The position numbers were made by a program, and so were the translations under genes. A DNA stretch of 64,000 bases from Acidobacteriota bacterium (GTDB taxonomy: Bacteria > Acidobacteriota > Terriglobia > Terriglobales > Acidobacteriaceae), in contig JAJYBU010000002.1 in the NCBI GenBank assembly GCA_021778845.1, positions 117,484-181,483 of the forward strand. Reading direction: 5' to 3'. Positions 9,289-20,852 of the stretch are shown here, piece by piece; position 1 is the stretch's first letter, and each line of letters opens with the position of its first letter. The notes under the pieces were generated by a model that searched no databases, was not told the origin of the DNA, and saw only the letters and a program-made list of their open reading frames with translations.

Positions 9289-11094
9289 GTGAGAGTTCTT
9301 CTTCGCAAGTGCGTGCTGAGTGTGTGGGTGGTCGGGATGGGGCTGACGCTGGAAGCGCAGACTGCAGCGGTGAAGACTGCTGCCGTGAAGGCTCCGGATA
9401 CGATTTTTTATGATGGGAACATTCTTACGGGAACGCGGCTGAAGGCTGGGGATCATGATCCGGTGCCAGGGCGCGTTACAGCAGTGGCTGTTCGGGAGGG
9501 TACGGTGGTGGCCGTGGGCAGTGACAGGGAGATGCTGTCCCTGAAAGATGCGCATACGGCGATGATCGACCTGAAGGGCGCGTTCGCGATGCCGGGGTTC
9601 AATGATGCGCATACGCATATTGCCAGCGCCGGTCAGCAACGATTGACGCTGGACCTGGACAATGTGGCGTCGCTGGCTGTGATGTTGGCGAAGGTGAAGG
9701 CGTATGCTGCGACGCTGAGACCGGGAGAGTGGATTCTGGGTGGAGGGTGGGACCATACGAAGTGGGCGGAAGCGAAGCTGCCAACACGACAGGAACTGGA
9801 TGCGGTGAGTGCGGGACATCCGGCGCTGTTGGGGCGGACGGACGGACATATCGCGATTGCGAATACGGCGGCGCTTGCGGCGGCCGGGATTACGGACGAG
9901 ACGATGAATCCTCAGGGTGGGGAGATTGACCGCGACGCCGAGGGACATGCGACGGGGATCGTGCGCGAGGGGCCGGCGCTGGCGCTGGTGGAACAGCATA
10001 TTCCTCCGCCGAGCACTGCGGCACGGCGGAAGGCACTGGAGATTTCGATCCATGATGCGCTGTCGCATGGGGTGACGTCGGTGCAGGATTATTCGAGCTG
10101 GGACGACTGGCTGGTGATGGGCGAGATGGAGTATGAGGGCAAACTGCCGCTGCGGATTGCGGAATGGATCGACTTCAATCTGCCTGTTGCGGTGCTGGAC
10201 GAGCGGCGTGCAAGCCATCGAGCGGATGATCCGCTGCTGCACCTGACGATGCTGAAGGGGTTCATGGATGGGTCGCTGGGGTCGCGAACGGCGGCGATGA
10301 ATGGAGCGTATGCCGATGACCCGAACAACGATGGGATTCCGCGCTATGGCCAGCAGAATCTGAACGAGATGGCCGCGGCACGGGCGGCGGATGGATTCCA
10401 GTTGGGGTTTCATGCGATTGGGGACCTGGCGAATGATATGGCGCTGAATGCGCTGGCTGCGGCGGAACAGGTGGGGCGGCCGGCGGATGCGCCCCCGCCG
10501 CCGAGTGATCCGGACGCGAGCATTGTGACGACGGCTCCGCCGGTGGTGAGGCCGCGAGATTTTCGGTTTCGGATAGAGCATGCGCAGGTGGTTTCGCCGG
10601 GAGCGTTTGAACGGTTTGCGGAGCTGGGGGTGATTGCGAGTATGCAGCCGTCGCACCTGCTGACCGATATGGCGTGGGCGGAGGCGCGGCTGGGGCCGGA
10701 GCGGTCGAAGCGGGCGTATGCGTGGAAGTCGTTTCTGAATCATGGGGTGACGCTGGCGTTCGGAACGGATTATCCGGTGGAGTCGATCTCGCCGTTCAGG
10801 GGGTTGTATGCGGCGATTACGCGGCAGAATGTTGAGGGTACGCGGACGTTCGAGCCGCAGGAGAAGCTGACGATCAATGAGGCGATCTATGCGTATACGC
10901 AGGCGTCGGCGTTTGCGGAGTTTCGGGAGAAGATGAAGGGGCGGCTGGAGCCGGGGTATCTGGCGGATATGGTGGTGCTGGATCGGGACATAACGAAAGC
11001 AGCGCCGCAGGAGGTGCTGCATACGGTGGTGCGGCGGACGGTGGTGGGGGGAAAGACGGTGTACCTCGCGGCCAGTGGGCACGGAGCTTCATGA
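9289..11094 (+). CDS. Secreted amidohydrolase-family protein (YtcJ-like)
   Basis: I place the start at the GTG at 9289, giving 601 residues with a signal peptide (VRVLLRKCVLSVWVVGMGLTL, then EAQ). The frame is open further upstream, but that part lies over the peptidase gene. The protein has the amidohydrolase fold: ILTGTRL beta-sandwich start, GFNDAHTHI metal-binding HxH, later HAIGDLAND, RIEHAQVV and GTDYPVES with the final metal Asp. Family members hydrolyse C-N bonds in diverse amides and cyclic amides; the substrate is not predictable. It probably acts in the periplasm. Its stop overlaps the next ATG. Confidence 0.87.
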   Translation: MRVLLRKCVLSVWVVGMGLTLEAQTAAVKTAAVKAPDTIFYDGNILTGTRLKAGDHDPVPGRVTAVAVREGTVVAVGSDREMLSLKDAHTAMIDLKGAFAMPGFNDAHTHIASAGQQRLTLDLDNVASLAVMLAKVKAYAATLRPGEWILGGGWDHTKWAEAKLPTRQELDAVSAGHPALLGRTDGHIAIANTAALAAAGITDETMNPQGGEIDRDAEGHATGIVREGPALALVEQHIPPPSTAARRKALEISIHDALSHGVTSVQDYSSWDDWLVMGEMEYEGKLPLRIAEWIDFNLPVAVLDERRASHRADDPLLHLTMLKGFMDGSLGSRTAAMNGAYADDPNNDGIPRYGQQNLNEMAAARAADGFQLGFHAIGDLANDMALNALAAAEQVGRPADAPPPPSDPDASIVTTAPPVVRPRDFRFRIEHAQVVSPGAFERFAELGVIASMQPSHLLTDMAWAEARLGPERSKRAYAWKSFLNHGVTLAFGTDYPVESISPFRGLYAAITRQNVEGTRTFEPQEKLTINEAIYAYTQASAFAEFREKMKGRLEPGYLADMVVLDRDITKAAPQEVLHTVVRRTVVGGKTVYLAASGHGAS

Positions 11095-12026
11095 CTGCGT
11101 TTCGATCGCGGAAGCTGATGGCGCATCTGCTGCTGCTGGGCGTGGTGCTGGTTTGGGGAACGACGTTTTCGCTGGTGAAGTCGGCGTTGGCGGAGACTAC
11201 GCCGCTGATGTTTAACCTGCTGCGCATGGTGCTGGCATTTTGGGTGCTGGCCGCGGTGAACTGGCCGAGCCTGCGGGGGTTGACGCTGACGGATCTGAAG
11301 CTGGGGGCTGCGGCGGGGTTGTTTCTGGGGCTGGGGTATCAGTTGCAGACGTCAGGGCTGAACCATACGACGGCGTCGAAGGCTGCATTTATTACCGGGT
11401 TGGTGGTGGTGATTGTGCCGCTGCTGAGTGTGATTCCGGGCGTTGCATTACCGGGCTCGTTGAAGCCGTCTGTAGACACGTACGCGGGGGCGGGACTGGC
11501 GTTTGCGGGGCTGGTGCTGCTGACGACTCCGCCGGGAGCTGGGCTGGCGTTGTTTGCGGGGATTGGGGTGGGAGAGTGGCTTTGCCTGGGGTGCGCGGTG
11601 GCGTTTGCGGCTCATTTGCTGATGTTGGCGCGAGCGGCTCCAATCGTTTCAGCGAGAAGATTAGGGACGCTCCAAATTGGGTTTGCGGCGATGGTGATGC
11701 TGGTGACGCTGCCGCTGGGCGGGCGAGCGTATTTTCATGGAACGGGGATGGTGTGGGTGGCGCTGGGGGTGACGGCGGTGCTGGCTACGGCAGCGGCATT
11801 TACGATTCAGAGTTGGGCGCAGCAACACCTGCCGGCGTCGCATACTGCGCTGATCTTTACGCTGGAACCGGTCTTTGCGTGGTTGACTTCCCTGCTGTTT
11901 TTCGGCGAGCAACTTGGGCGAAGGGCGATGCTGGGAGCAGGATTCATCCTGGGGGGCATCTTACTTGCTGAGCTGCGGCCAACCTCACGGGGCAGGAGTC
12001 AACTCCTACCAATTGCCGGAGCATGA
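11091..12026 (+). CDS. EamA/DMT-family transporter
   Basis: This 311-residue integral membrane protein has about ten hydrophobic segments arranged as two EamA repeats (about residues 7-140 and 157-295). The first begins HLLLLGVVLVWGTTFSLVKSA and the second ends with the family-typical ALIFTLEPVFAWLTSLLFFGE...LGAGFILGGILLAE. These proteins are inner-membrane carriers, usually exporting amino acids, nucleotides or other metabolites. ATGA overlap with the amidohydrolase gene makes it the last member of the truA operon, and a role in moving a product of the two hydrolases is possible but not shown. Confidence 0.9.
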   Translation: MTAFRSRKLMAHLLLLGVVLVWGTTFSLVKSALAETTPLMFNLLRMVLAFWVLAAVNWPSLRGLTLTDLKLGAAAGLFLGLGYQLQTSGLNHTTASKAAFITGLVVVIVPLLSVIPGVALPGSLKPSVDTYAGAGLAFAGLVLLTTPPGAGLALFAGIGVGEWLCLGCAVAFAAHLLMLARAAPIVSARRLGTLQIGFAAMVMLVTLPLGGRAYFHGTGMVWVALGVTAVLATAAAFTIQSWAQQHLPASHTALIFTLEPVFAWLTSLLFFGEQLGRRAMLGAGFILGGILLAELRPTSRGRSQLLPIAGA

Positions 12027-12225
12027 TCGCTGAGGTGCATACTTTATATAACCGCGATAGGTGGAACGAGTTGCCGGAAGGGTAGTAAGGATGTTGCGAC
12101 CTTTCGCCGCGGGTCGCGTCTATCAGGTTGGCGAATGAAATGCGCAAGCCGCGAGATGGAGTTTCTTGCGGATCGATGTCAGCAGCAGGAATTAGAACGA
12201 AATCAGAACGAGGACAAATACGACC

Positions 12226-13878
12226 ATGGAATCATCAAACCGATTGGGACAAGGCTTCTGGAACAATATCCGCCAAGGGCGCCTGACCACTACTTTTACG
12301 ATCCTTGCAGTAATCTCCGCTAGCGTTCTGGCAGGGTCGATGCTGACCGGCCACGTGAGCGCCAAACAGAAGGTGGATAGCAGTGATGCGCGGCAGTTGG
12401 TGATTCCGAATCCGGTGACGCTGTCCAATGGCTTCTCGGCCATCGCGAAGCAGGTGGGACCGGCGGTGGTGAACATCAACACTGAGACGCTGCCGAAGCA
12501 GACACCTGCGGGGCATGGCCGGAGCGTTGTACCGCTGGGACCCCGTGGCGGCGACCAGGGCGATCAGGACGGCCAGGGCGATCAGGGAATGCAGGACTTC
12601 TTCAACCACTTCTTTGGTGGACCGGGTGGCGGCGGCGGACAGGACGCTGGCCCGAGTCGTGCTCTCGGGTCTGGCTTTATTGTCGATTCACGCGGGTACA
12701 TTATTACGAACGACCATGTGGTCGACAAGGCCGACAAGATTTTTGTGAAGCTTTCGACGGACCCAGATGATTCGACTGATCCCGGGCGTCCGGCGACGGT
12801 GGTTGGCGTGGATAAGGACACGGATATCGCGGTGATCAAGATCAACGTGGATCATCCGCTGCCTACAGTGACACTGGGGAATTCGGATAGCGTGCAGGTG
12901 GGCGACTGGGTGCTGGCGATCGGCGAGCCGTTCGGGCTGTCGGAGACGGTGTCGGCGGGCATCATCTCGGCGAAGAACCGCTCGATCGATGAGGGCGGCG
13001 ATGCGAACGGTGTAGCCAAGAACGAGTTTCAGAAGTTCATCCAGACCGATGCAGCAATCAATCCGGGCAACTCGGGTGGACCGCTGGTGGATATGGCCGG
13101 CCAGGTGATTGGCATGAATACGGCGATCTATACGCAGTCGGCGGGGTCGGAAGGCATTGGATTCGCGATGCCGTCGAACACGATTGTGAATGTGTACAAC
13201 CAACTGATCGGACCGGAACACAAGGTGGTTCGTGGATCGATTGGCGTGCAGTTCCAGGCCAACATGTCTTCGGCGGTGGCCCATGTGTATGGGTTCCCGA
13301 ACGGCGGCGTGATTGTCAGTGAAGTGGTTCCGGGCGGACCGGCGGCCAAGGCAGGCGTACAGCCGCAGGACGTGATCGTCTCCGTGAATGGAACCCCAAT
13401 CAAGAATGGTGATGCACTGATTGGGATCGTCTCTGCGAAACAACCGGGATCTACTGTGAGCCTGGGAATTCTCCGCGGCGGTAAACATCTGACGCTGGAT
13501 GTTGGCATTGCGGACCGGTCGAAGCTGTACGACAACATGAACAATAGCGGCGATCAGTCGAATGAATCCGGGTCAGGGGATGTTGGGCAGAACAAGTTCG
13601 GCATCACGGTGCAGCCGCTCAGCCAGGCACAGCAAAGCCGTCTCCATGTATCGGGCGGCGTTGTGGTGACGGGCGTGAAGCCGGGATCGTTCGGCGACAC
13701 GATCGGCCTGTCTCAGGGAGCGGTGATCGTGGAGATCAATCGCGAGCCGGTGACCGATGAGGCGAGCTATCGCGCTGCCGCCACCAAGCTGAAGTCTGGC
13801 GAAGAGGTGGTGTTCGTGGTGCGCAATCCGCAGAACCCGAGCGGCGGTAATACGTACCTGGGCGGAACACTGCCGTAG
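12226..13878 (+). CDS. Periplasmic HtrA/Do-like serine protease
   Basis: The 550-residue protein has an N-terminal membrane anchor or signal (TTTFTILAVISASVLAGSML), a trypsin-like domain (about residues 65-320) and two PDZ domains (about 330-430 and 450-545). The catalytic triad is complete: His in TNDHVVDKAD, Asp in KDTDIAVIK, Ser in NPGNSGGPLV. A Gly/Asp/Gln-rich linker (residues about 104-145) precedes the protease core and may act as the LA loop. The family degrades or refolds misfolded envelope proteins. It stands alone, with a 199-base leader upstream and a hairpin terminator downstream. Confidence 0.95.
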   Translation: MESSNRLGQGFWNNIRQGRLTTTFTILAVISASVLAGSMLTGHVSAKQKVDSSDARQLVIPNPVTLSNGFSAIAKQVGPAVVNINTETLPKQTPAGHGRSVVPLGPRGGDQGDQDGQGDQGMQDFFNHFFGGPGGGGGQDAGPSRALGSGFIVDSRGYIITNDHVVDKADKIFVKLSTDPDDSTDPGRPATVVGVDKDTDIAVIKINVDHPLPTVTLGNSDSVQVGDWVLAIGEPFGLSETVSAGIISAKNRSIDEGGDANGVAKNEFQKFIQTDAAINPGNSGGPLVDMAGQVIGMNTAIYTQSAGSEGIGFAMPSNTIVNVYNQLIGPEHKVVRGSIGVQFQANMSSAVAHVYGFPNGGVIVSEVVPGGPAAKAGVQPQDVIVSVNGTPIKNGDALIGIVSAKQPGSTVSLGILRGGKHLTLDVGIADRSKLYDNMNNSGDQSNESGSGDVGQNKFGITVQPLSQAQQSRLHVSGGVVVTGVKPGSFGDTIGLSQGAVIVEINREPVTDEASYRAAATKLKSGEEVVFVVRNPQNPSGGNTYLGGTLP

Positions 13879-13896
13879 GGCTACGGTGCCGTAATG

Positions 13897-13933
13897 GAGG
13901 GCGCAGAGGATGTGTCTGCGCCCTCTTTGCTTT
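13897..13933 (+). terminator. Rho-independent terminator after the HtrA gene
   Basis: An 11-base-pair stem GAGGGCGCAGA/TCTGCGCCCTC with a 7-base loop is followed by TTTGCTTT, 19 bases after the protease stop codon. Confidence 0.75.
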
Positions 13934-14091
13934 CGTGCTCGACCGTGCGCCGACGAAGGCTTTCGCATATAAAGTGACAACCCGTGCCCTTGCGCTGGGA
14001 TGGTGCTTTGATTAGGCTAAAGGGTGCGTCTTGCGGCGGGCATCGTCTGGACACATCTGCTCGAACAGAGCGAGAGAGGGGACAACCGTAC

Positions 14092-14580
14092 ATGCGCGTT
14101 TCGTTCTGGAAGGTAATTTCGGCTGGCCTGCTGATGGTGGCGGTGCCTGCTTTTGCGCTGACTCATCCGAAGACCAGCTCTCCAAAGAAGAAGAGTGCGC
14201 ACACCAGCGCGAAGCATGTTTCGGCAACGCATAAGGGGCTGTGGCACATGGGACGCCACCACCATGCGACCACGCCAGCGGTGATGCCTTCCGAGCGCGC
14301 CACGGAGATTCAAACGGCACTCATCAAACAGGGTTACCTGAACGGCGAGCCCAGCGGTGCATGGGATGCACAGACGGTTGCCGCCATGCAGAAGCTGCAG
14401 GGAGACAACGGCTGGCAGACCAAGATTACGCCGGATTCGCGCGCGCTGATCAAACTGGGACTGGGGCCAAAGGATGCGACCGCTGATGGTGGCGCTGTTG
14501 TGGGCACTACTCCTACTGGCGTGGCCTCCGCTGGCGGGGTGGAGCCGACGAGAGACGTTGCACAAGTGCCGCGGCAGTAG
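14092..14580 (+). CDS. Secreted peptidoglycan-binding-domain protein
   Basis: The start at 14092 (MRVSFWKVISAGLLMVAVPAFA) gives a clear signal peptide; the longer open frame from 13984 adds no plausible sequence. The 162-residue protein has a basic, His- and Ser-rich linker (residues about 22-60), then a single PG_binding_1-like domain (about 63-125: EIQTALIKQGYLNGEPSGAWDAQT...), and a disordered tail. It has no catalytic domain, so it may tether to or sense the cell wall. Ends 21 bases before the next gene, so the two may be co-transcribed. Confidence 0.8.
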   Translation: MRVSFWKVISAGLLMVAVPAFALTHPKTSSPKKKSAHTSAKHVSATHKGLWHMGRHHHATTPAVMPSERATEIQTALIKQGYLNGEPSGAWDAQTVAAMQKLQGDNGWQTKITPDSRALIKLGLGPKDATADGGAVVGTTPTGVASAGGVEPTRDVAQVPRQ

Positions 14581-14601
14581 CCCATCGACTATCCTTGAGA
14601 C

Positions 14602-15204
14602 ATGAGATTGCTTTGGCCGCGTGGTTGGATGGCGGTGACGTTGATGATTCTCGCAGGGCCTGTCAGGGCTCATGCGATTGAGATCAAGGTTTCCGCACAG
14701 GCGCTGGAACGCACTCTGAACACACAACTCTTCAACGCAGCAGATGGGCGCTACTACTTTCGCGGCAGCGCCACTTCACCGTGCTATGCGTATGCACAGG
14801 AGCCGAAGGTCAGCTTCAAGGATGAGCGCATCGTGATCCATGTGAAGACCCATGCGAGGCTGGGGACCAAGTTGCGTGGAAGCTGCCTGGGAGTGGGGCT
14901 GAACACGGAGGCCGATGTTTCGGTCGTTCCCGATGCGCAGGGAGAGTCGATTGGATTTCGTGATCCGAATCTTGACCATCTGAGCGAGTCCAGAGAGTTG
15001 AACTTTCTGCTGGTTCCCTTCCTGAGCAAAAAGCTACCGCAGCAGATGAGGATTAATGCGGCAGATTTGATCCGTCAGCTACTGGCAAAGTCGGCGGAAG
15101 CGACGGGTTATGACGTGAAGCTCGGTAACCTGAAGGTCCACTCGATGCAGGTGAGCGGAGACGCGCTGGTGGTGGACTTCGATGGGGACTTGTCGGTGCA
15201 GTGA
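14602..15204 (+). CDS. Secreted hypothetical protein
   Basis: This 200-residue protein has an N-terminal signal peptide (cleavage likely after RAHA). The mature part contains two cysteines (SPCYAY and GSCLGVG) and alternating beta-strand-like segments, with a short helical region near 150-165. The pattern IEIKVSAQALERTLN...LFN...YYFRG resembles periplasmic lipid-binding-like folds, but I cannot assign a family. It follows the peptidoglycan-binding protein closely and is probably exported to the periplasm. Confidence 0.72.
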   Translation: MRLLWPRGWMAVTLMILAGPVRAHAIEIKVSAQALERTLNTQLFNAADGRYYFRGSATSPCYAYAQEPKVSFKDERIVIHVKTHARLGTKLRGSCLGVGLNTEADVSVVPDAQGESIGFRDPNLDHLSESRELNFLLVPFLSKKLPQQMRINAADLIRQLLAKSAEATGYDVKLGNLKVHSMQVSGDALVVDFDGDLSVQ

Positions 15205-15251
15205 GTTGTTATCTCTCAACGGAGCGCAGCCTGAGGAGTGACAACTTCGGC

Positions 15252-15662
15252 CTAACGCCAGCTTACGGCCAGGTGCCAGCGGTGGCCGCGCTCGGCGGCC
15301 TTGCGCAGGACGGTCTGGTACTCGTGCAGCTCGCTGAGTACCTCGGGGCCTTCACTGCCAAACTGGTGAGGATCAGCTTCGAGCGCTGCGATGAGAGCTT
15401 CGAGGGTACGAAGACCTTCCTCGGGGCGGTACCACTGAGGAGGCGGAAGGCGCTTGAGCAGGTCGGGATTGCCGCCGCCCTCCTGAATGAGGAGTGCCAT
15501 GGAGTTTTCGTCAGCGGAGAAAAATTCGAGCAGAGGTTTGACGCCGCAGTGGAGCGCGAGCTTTTCAATAGCACTCTCATAGCGCGCTATGACGCGGCCG
15601 TTTACGTAGATGTTGTAGCCGGGGTCCTCGCCCTCGACCACGATATACATCGAGGCTCCCAT
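15252..15662 (-). CDS. Conserved-looking hypothetical cytosolic protein
   Basis: This 136-residue protein has no signal peptide and no membrane segment. The start MGASMYIVVEGEDPGYNIYVNGR suggests a small alpha/beta domain followed by helices (EEGLRTLEALIAALEADPHQ and EVLSELHEYQTVLRKAAERG). A second Met at residue 5 is an alternative start. I do not recognise a family. It lies downstream of the EamA transporter on the same strand with a 74-base gap. Confidence 0.7.
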   Translation of the reverse strand: MGASMYIVVEGEDPGYNIYVNGRVIARYESAIEKLALHCGVKPLLEFFSADENSMALLIQEGGGNPDLLKRLPPPQWYRPEEGLRTLEALIAALEADPHQFGSEGPEVLSELHEYQTVLRKAAERGHRWHLAVSWR

Positions 15663-15736
15663 GGGAAAGAGTGTAACGCTGGTGGGGTTGTGAATTGAAG
15701 TCCCGCGGCGGATGAACCCGAGTGGGTTCGTGACCG

Positions 15737-16648
15737 TTAGCCGGGAATCGTGGGAATAGGGGATGCGCCGGTGGAGGCGTCGCCCTGCGGGAGCAGCAGG
15801 TAGACGCTGGCCACAAGCAGTAGGCTGAGGCCAATGACCCAGTGAGCAGTTAACTGCGGACGCACAAGAAGAATGCCTTCAAGGATGATCAGCAGAGGAA
15901 CCCAGGTGAACTGCGAAGACCAGCGCGTCGACCCAAGCTGCGCGAGGGTGATGACTCCGAGCAGCGCCAGTACGCCATCGCAGGCGATGGCCAGCAGCGA
16001 GACGGAGGGCCGGATTCCAGCGGCGAAGGATGTCTCGGCTAAAGCAACCGCGAAGAGTGCAGCTGCGCCGAGGAGAGCTGCGACGACGCGAAAGGGCGAG
16101 CGGGATTGATTCACGCAGAAGAGTACGGCGCCAACGCCTGTCAGCGCGGGGGCAAGCACCAGGACAAGATCGGTGCGCGCGTCTCCTAGAGTGGGCTGTG
16201 CGAGGACGAGCAGCAGGCCGGCCACTGCGGCAAGACCCGGCCAGATGCGGCCTGCGATTCCTTCGGAAGTCTCAGTGCCAAGTGCGGGGGCGGCGATGGC
16301 AATGATGACCGGGGTGAGCGCGAGCGCGATGGTGAGGCTGCCGGAGTCCAGATCCTGGCCGTGGAACAGGAGGGCTACCGCGGGGCCTCCGAAGAACATG
16401 GCACCGGATAGCACCCAGCGCAGGCGTGCAGGGTTGGAAGAGGGTTGAGGCGGAGTGGCAGTGTCGGGGCGACGAATGAGGAAGGCAAAAGAGATGAGCG
16501 CGGCCCAGGCGCAGCCAACGGCCTCCGAGGCGAGGGTTGAGTCGGCGTCCGGACGCACCGCTGCGAGGCCCCAGCGGCTGGCTCCGGCGAGAAGGAGCAG
16601 GACAAATGGCCACCAGCGATGAAGTCGCGATTGGCTAAGCACGGTCAA
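15737..16648 (-). CDS. EamA/DMT-family transporter
   Basis: The 303-residue protein is built of about ten hydrophobic segments. It starts at a TTG (16648) preceded by GAGGAAGGG at about ten bases; a GTG two codons later is the alternative. The pattern of paired repeats (residues about 12-135 and 150-290) fits the drug/metabolite transporter fold. It shares little obvious sequence with the other EamA protein at 11091. Its substrate is unknown. It is separated from pnp by a strong hairpin and is likely transcribed on its own or by read-through. Confidence 0.8.
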   Translation of the reverse strand: MTVLSQSRLHRWWPFVLLLLAGASRWGLAAVRPDADSTLASEAVGCAWAALISFAFLIRRPDTATPPQPSSNPARLRWVLSGAMFFGGPAVALLFHGQDLDSGSLTIALALTPVIIAIAAPALGTETSEGIAGRIWPGLAAVAGLLLVLAQPTLGDARTDLVLVLAPALTGVGAVLFCVNQSRSPFRVVAALLGAAALFAVALAETSFAAGIRPSVSLLAIACDGVLALLGVITLAQLGSTRWSSQFTWVPLLIILEGILLVRPQLTAHWVIGLSLLLVASVYLLLPQGDASTGASPIPTIPG

Positions 16649-16713
16649 TAAGGCGATTCCCTTCCTCGATCACAGAGCTAGACGTGCGGCTAGGAGCCTG
16701 AGATTCGCTAGAC

Positions 16714-16744
16714 AGCGAAGCCGCGCATGGAGCGCGGCTTCGCT
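16714..16744 (-). terminator. Hairpin downstream of pnp
   Basis: A perfect 13-base-pair stem (AGCGAAGCCGCGC and its complement) with a 5-base loop lies just past the pnp stop. It lacks a T run on the minus strand, so it may act as an mRNA-stabilising hairpin rather than as an intrinsic terminator. Confidence 0.5.
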
Positions 16745-16762
16745 TATGGATGGATCAGAGTG

Positions 16763-19255
<2,493 letters not shown>

Positions 19256-19261
19256 AAGCAT

Positions 19262-19567
19262 TCCTCTTTTTCTGTTTGTCTTTAAGCTTGTTGGGTCATT
19301 TGGGGCCGACTCTCGGAGGGGTCGGGCTATGACGAAAGCCCCGCCGAAGCAACTTCGGTCGGGGCTTCAGATTCTCTGGCTGTGGTTGCGGATGAAGACT
19401 CCTGCCGACGACGCGATGAGGCACCGTAAAGTGCGTAGACCCGAACGGCGCAGACAGAAGTACTTGCAGTCCCTTCCATCCCGTCGATGGTTTTGCACAG
19501 ATTCAATCTTCAAACACTCCTGGTGAGGCCGCCTTGGCAGAATGTGACCGAAGCAGCACTGAATAGG
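19262..19567. other. rpsO-pnp intergenic region
   Basis: This 306-base space holds the hairpin described at 19334-19367 and presumably a pnp promoter or processing site on the minus strand. No tRNA or small coding frame was recognised in it. Confidence 0.5.
19334..19367 (-). terminator. Hairpin between rpsO and pnp
   Basis: Arms at 19336-19349 and 19353-19367 pair as AAGCCCCG with one bulged base plus CCGAAG, closing a 3-base loop, with CTTTCGTC following on the minus strand. In many bacteria this spacer carries a leaky terminator and an RNase III site that autoregulates pnp; that role is by analogy. Confidence 0.6.
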
Positions 19568-19834
19568 CTACTTACGGATACCCAGCTTGGCAATGACGTC
19601 ACGGTAGCGATCCGAATCCGTCTTCTTGAGGTAGTCCAGAAGGCGGCGGCGCTTGCTCACCAGCATCAACAGACCACGGCGTGATCCATGATCCTTCTTG
19701 TGGGTTTTGAAGTGCTCAGTCAGCTCGCCAATACGCTCGCTGAGGATCGCAATCTGCACCTCAGGACTTCCGGTGTCCGAGTCATGCGTGCGGAACTTGG
19801 TAATAATGTCAGTCTTTTTCGCGGTTGCCAACAC
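19568..19834 (-). CDS. rpsO: 30S ribosomal protein S15
   Basis: The product is S15, which binds the central domain of 16S rRNA. The 88 residues from the GTG at 19834 match the family length (89 in E. coli); AGGAG lies 11 bases upstream of it. The frame is open to 19888, but those codons are outside the family's N-terminus. Diagnostic segments are [32 protein letters not shown] and [13 protein letters not shown]. The order rpsO-pnp is the common bacterial arrangement. Confidence 0.95.
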   Translation of the reverse strand: MLATAKKTDIITKFRTHDSDTGSPEVQIAILSERIGELTEHFKTHKKDHGSRRGLLMLVSKRRRLLDYLKKTDSDRYRDVIAKLGIRK

Positions 19835-19961
19835 GGCGGGTCTTACTCCTGATTCTCTATGCGCTAGTCCACTTCTCTCAGTGTCCATTTAAAAGATACC
19901 ACGCTGGGGCTCTAAAATTGCCGCCCCGGCGTGCGATTCATCGGTCCATCCAGTGATTCCA

Positions 19962-20648
19962 CTAGCCGAGATGAGCTTTGAGGAACGCCAGCGAACGCTG
20001 ACGGGCCAGAGCGGTGGCCGCAGGCACATAGCTGGCCCGGGCTTCGTTGGCAAAGGCGTGCCCCGCACCTTCGTAGAGGAAGATTTCGACACCGGGGTGG
20101 GCGGTGCGCACGGCGTCGACCTGATCCTTACCAATGTGATCATCGTTGGCCCCAAAGTGGAGTTGTACGGGGCAGGACGGCTGCTCGGCAGCAACTTTGC
20201 CGATGCCGCCGGCATAGTAGCCGATGGCACAGGTGAGGTTCATGTTGAGGGATTTTGCGCGCGTCGCGCTCAACCAGGTAAGGAGGCCACCGTAGCAAAA
20301 GCCGACGACGCCAGTTCCCTTGCCTGTCCCCTTGACGTGCTCATAGGCCGCTGCGATGTCGAGGAGCTGCGTCTCCGGCTTGAGCTGTCCGTAGAGATCG
20401 TAGGCCTTCTTCAGGTCATCGCCCTCGTAGGTCAACTCCAGCCCTCGTTCGAAGCGGTCAAACAAGGCGGGGGCGATGGCTAGAAAACCGTCCTTGGCGT
20501 AGGCGTCGGCTACAGACCGAATCGACGGATTGACTCCGAATATCTCCTGAACGACGATCAGAGCGCCGATCGGCTGGCCCTCCGGCGTGGCCACATAGGC
20601 CGACAACTCGTGGCCATCGGCCGCCTGCAAACGTACCCACTCACTCAT
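19962..20648 (-). CDS. Dienelactone hydrolase family protein
   Basis: This 228-residue alpha/beta hydrolase has the full dienelactone-hydrolase triad: the Cys nucleophile in GVVGFCYGG, the Asp in FGANDDHIG, and the His in EGAGHAFA. The Glu of VVQEIFGVN is the family residue that holds the Cys. It starts at the ATG at 20648 behind GGAGG. Enzymes of this family open lactones in chlorocatechol breakdown, but many act on other esters, and no catabolic genes are nearby. It is cytosolic and appears monocistronic. Confidence 0.92.
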   Translation of the reverse strand: MSEWVRLQAADGHELSAYVATPEGQPIGALIVVQEIFGVNPSIRSVADAYAKDGFLAIAPALFDRFERGLELTYEGDDLKKAYDLYGQLKPETQLLDIAAAYEHVKGTGKGTGVVGFCYGGLLTWLSATRAKSLNMNLTCAIGYYAGGIGKVAAEQPSCPVQLHFGANDDHIGKDQVDAVRTAHPGVEIFLYEGAGHAFANEARASYVPAATALARQRSLAFLKAHLG

Positions 20649-20756
20649 GCGTGCTTCCTCCGTAGACTCAGATGCTCCATCAGGGTGAAACGGCGCATCG
20701 CGGTCTTGGCAATTTTCGCAGAGCTGAGGAGGGTCTGACGGGGGACGAAGAAACAG

Positions 20757-20781
20757 AAAAACGGCTGACCGGATGGTCAGC
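20757..20781 (-). terminator. Rho-independent terminator after flgM-like gene
   Basis: On the minus strand the stem GCTGACC/GGTCAGC with loop ATCC is followed by CG and five T. It lies 72 bases beyond the anti-sigma factor stop codon and should end the fliA-flgM transcript. Confidence 0.85.
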
Positions 20782-20789
20782 GAATCGTA

Positions 20790-20831
20790 GGTTTACTGAC
20801 TGCGGTTTACTGACTGCGGTTTACTGACTGC
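20790..20831. repeat. Three perfect 14-base tandem repeats
   Basis: The unit GGTTTACTGACTGC occurs at 20790-20803, 20804-20817 and 20818-20831 without a mismatch. It lies between the stop of the FlgM-like gene and its terminator hairpin. Confidence 0.95.
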
Positions 20832-20852
20832 CGAAGATTCAAAGCCGATGGG

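Noticed and set aside
8821..11082. 753-codon open frame on the minus strand
   Set aside because: It is antisense to the peptidase and amidohydrolase genes, has a very Arg/Pro/His-rich composition typical of shadow frames in GC-rich DNA, and shows no domain.
19380..19560. Possible tRNA or small RNA between rpsO and pnp
   Set aside because: No cloverleaf, no CCA-like end and no TPsiC-type GTTCGA segment was found.
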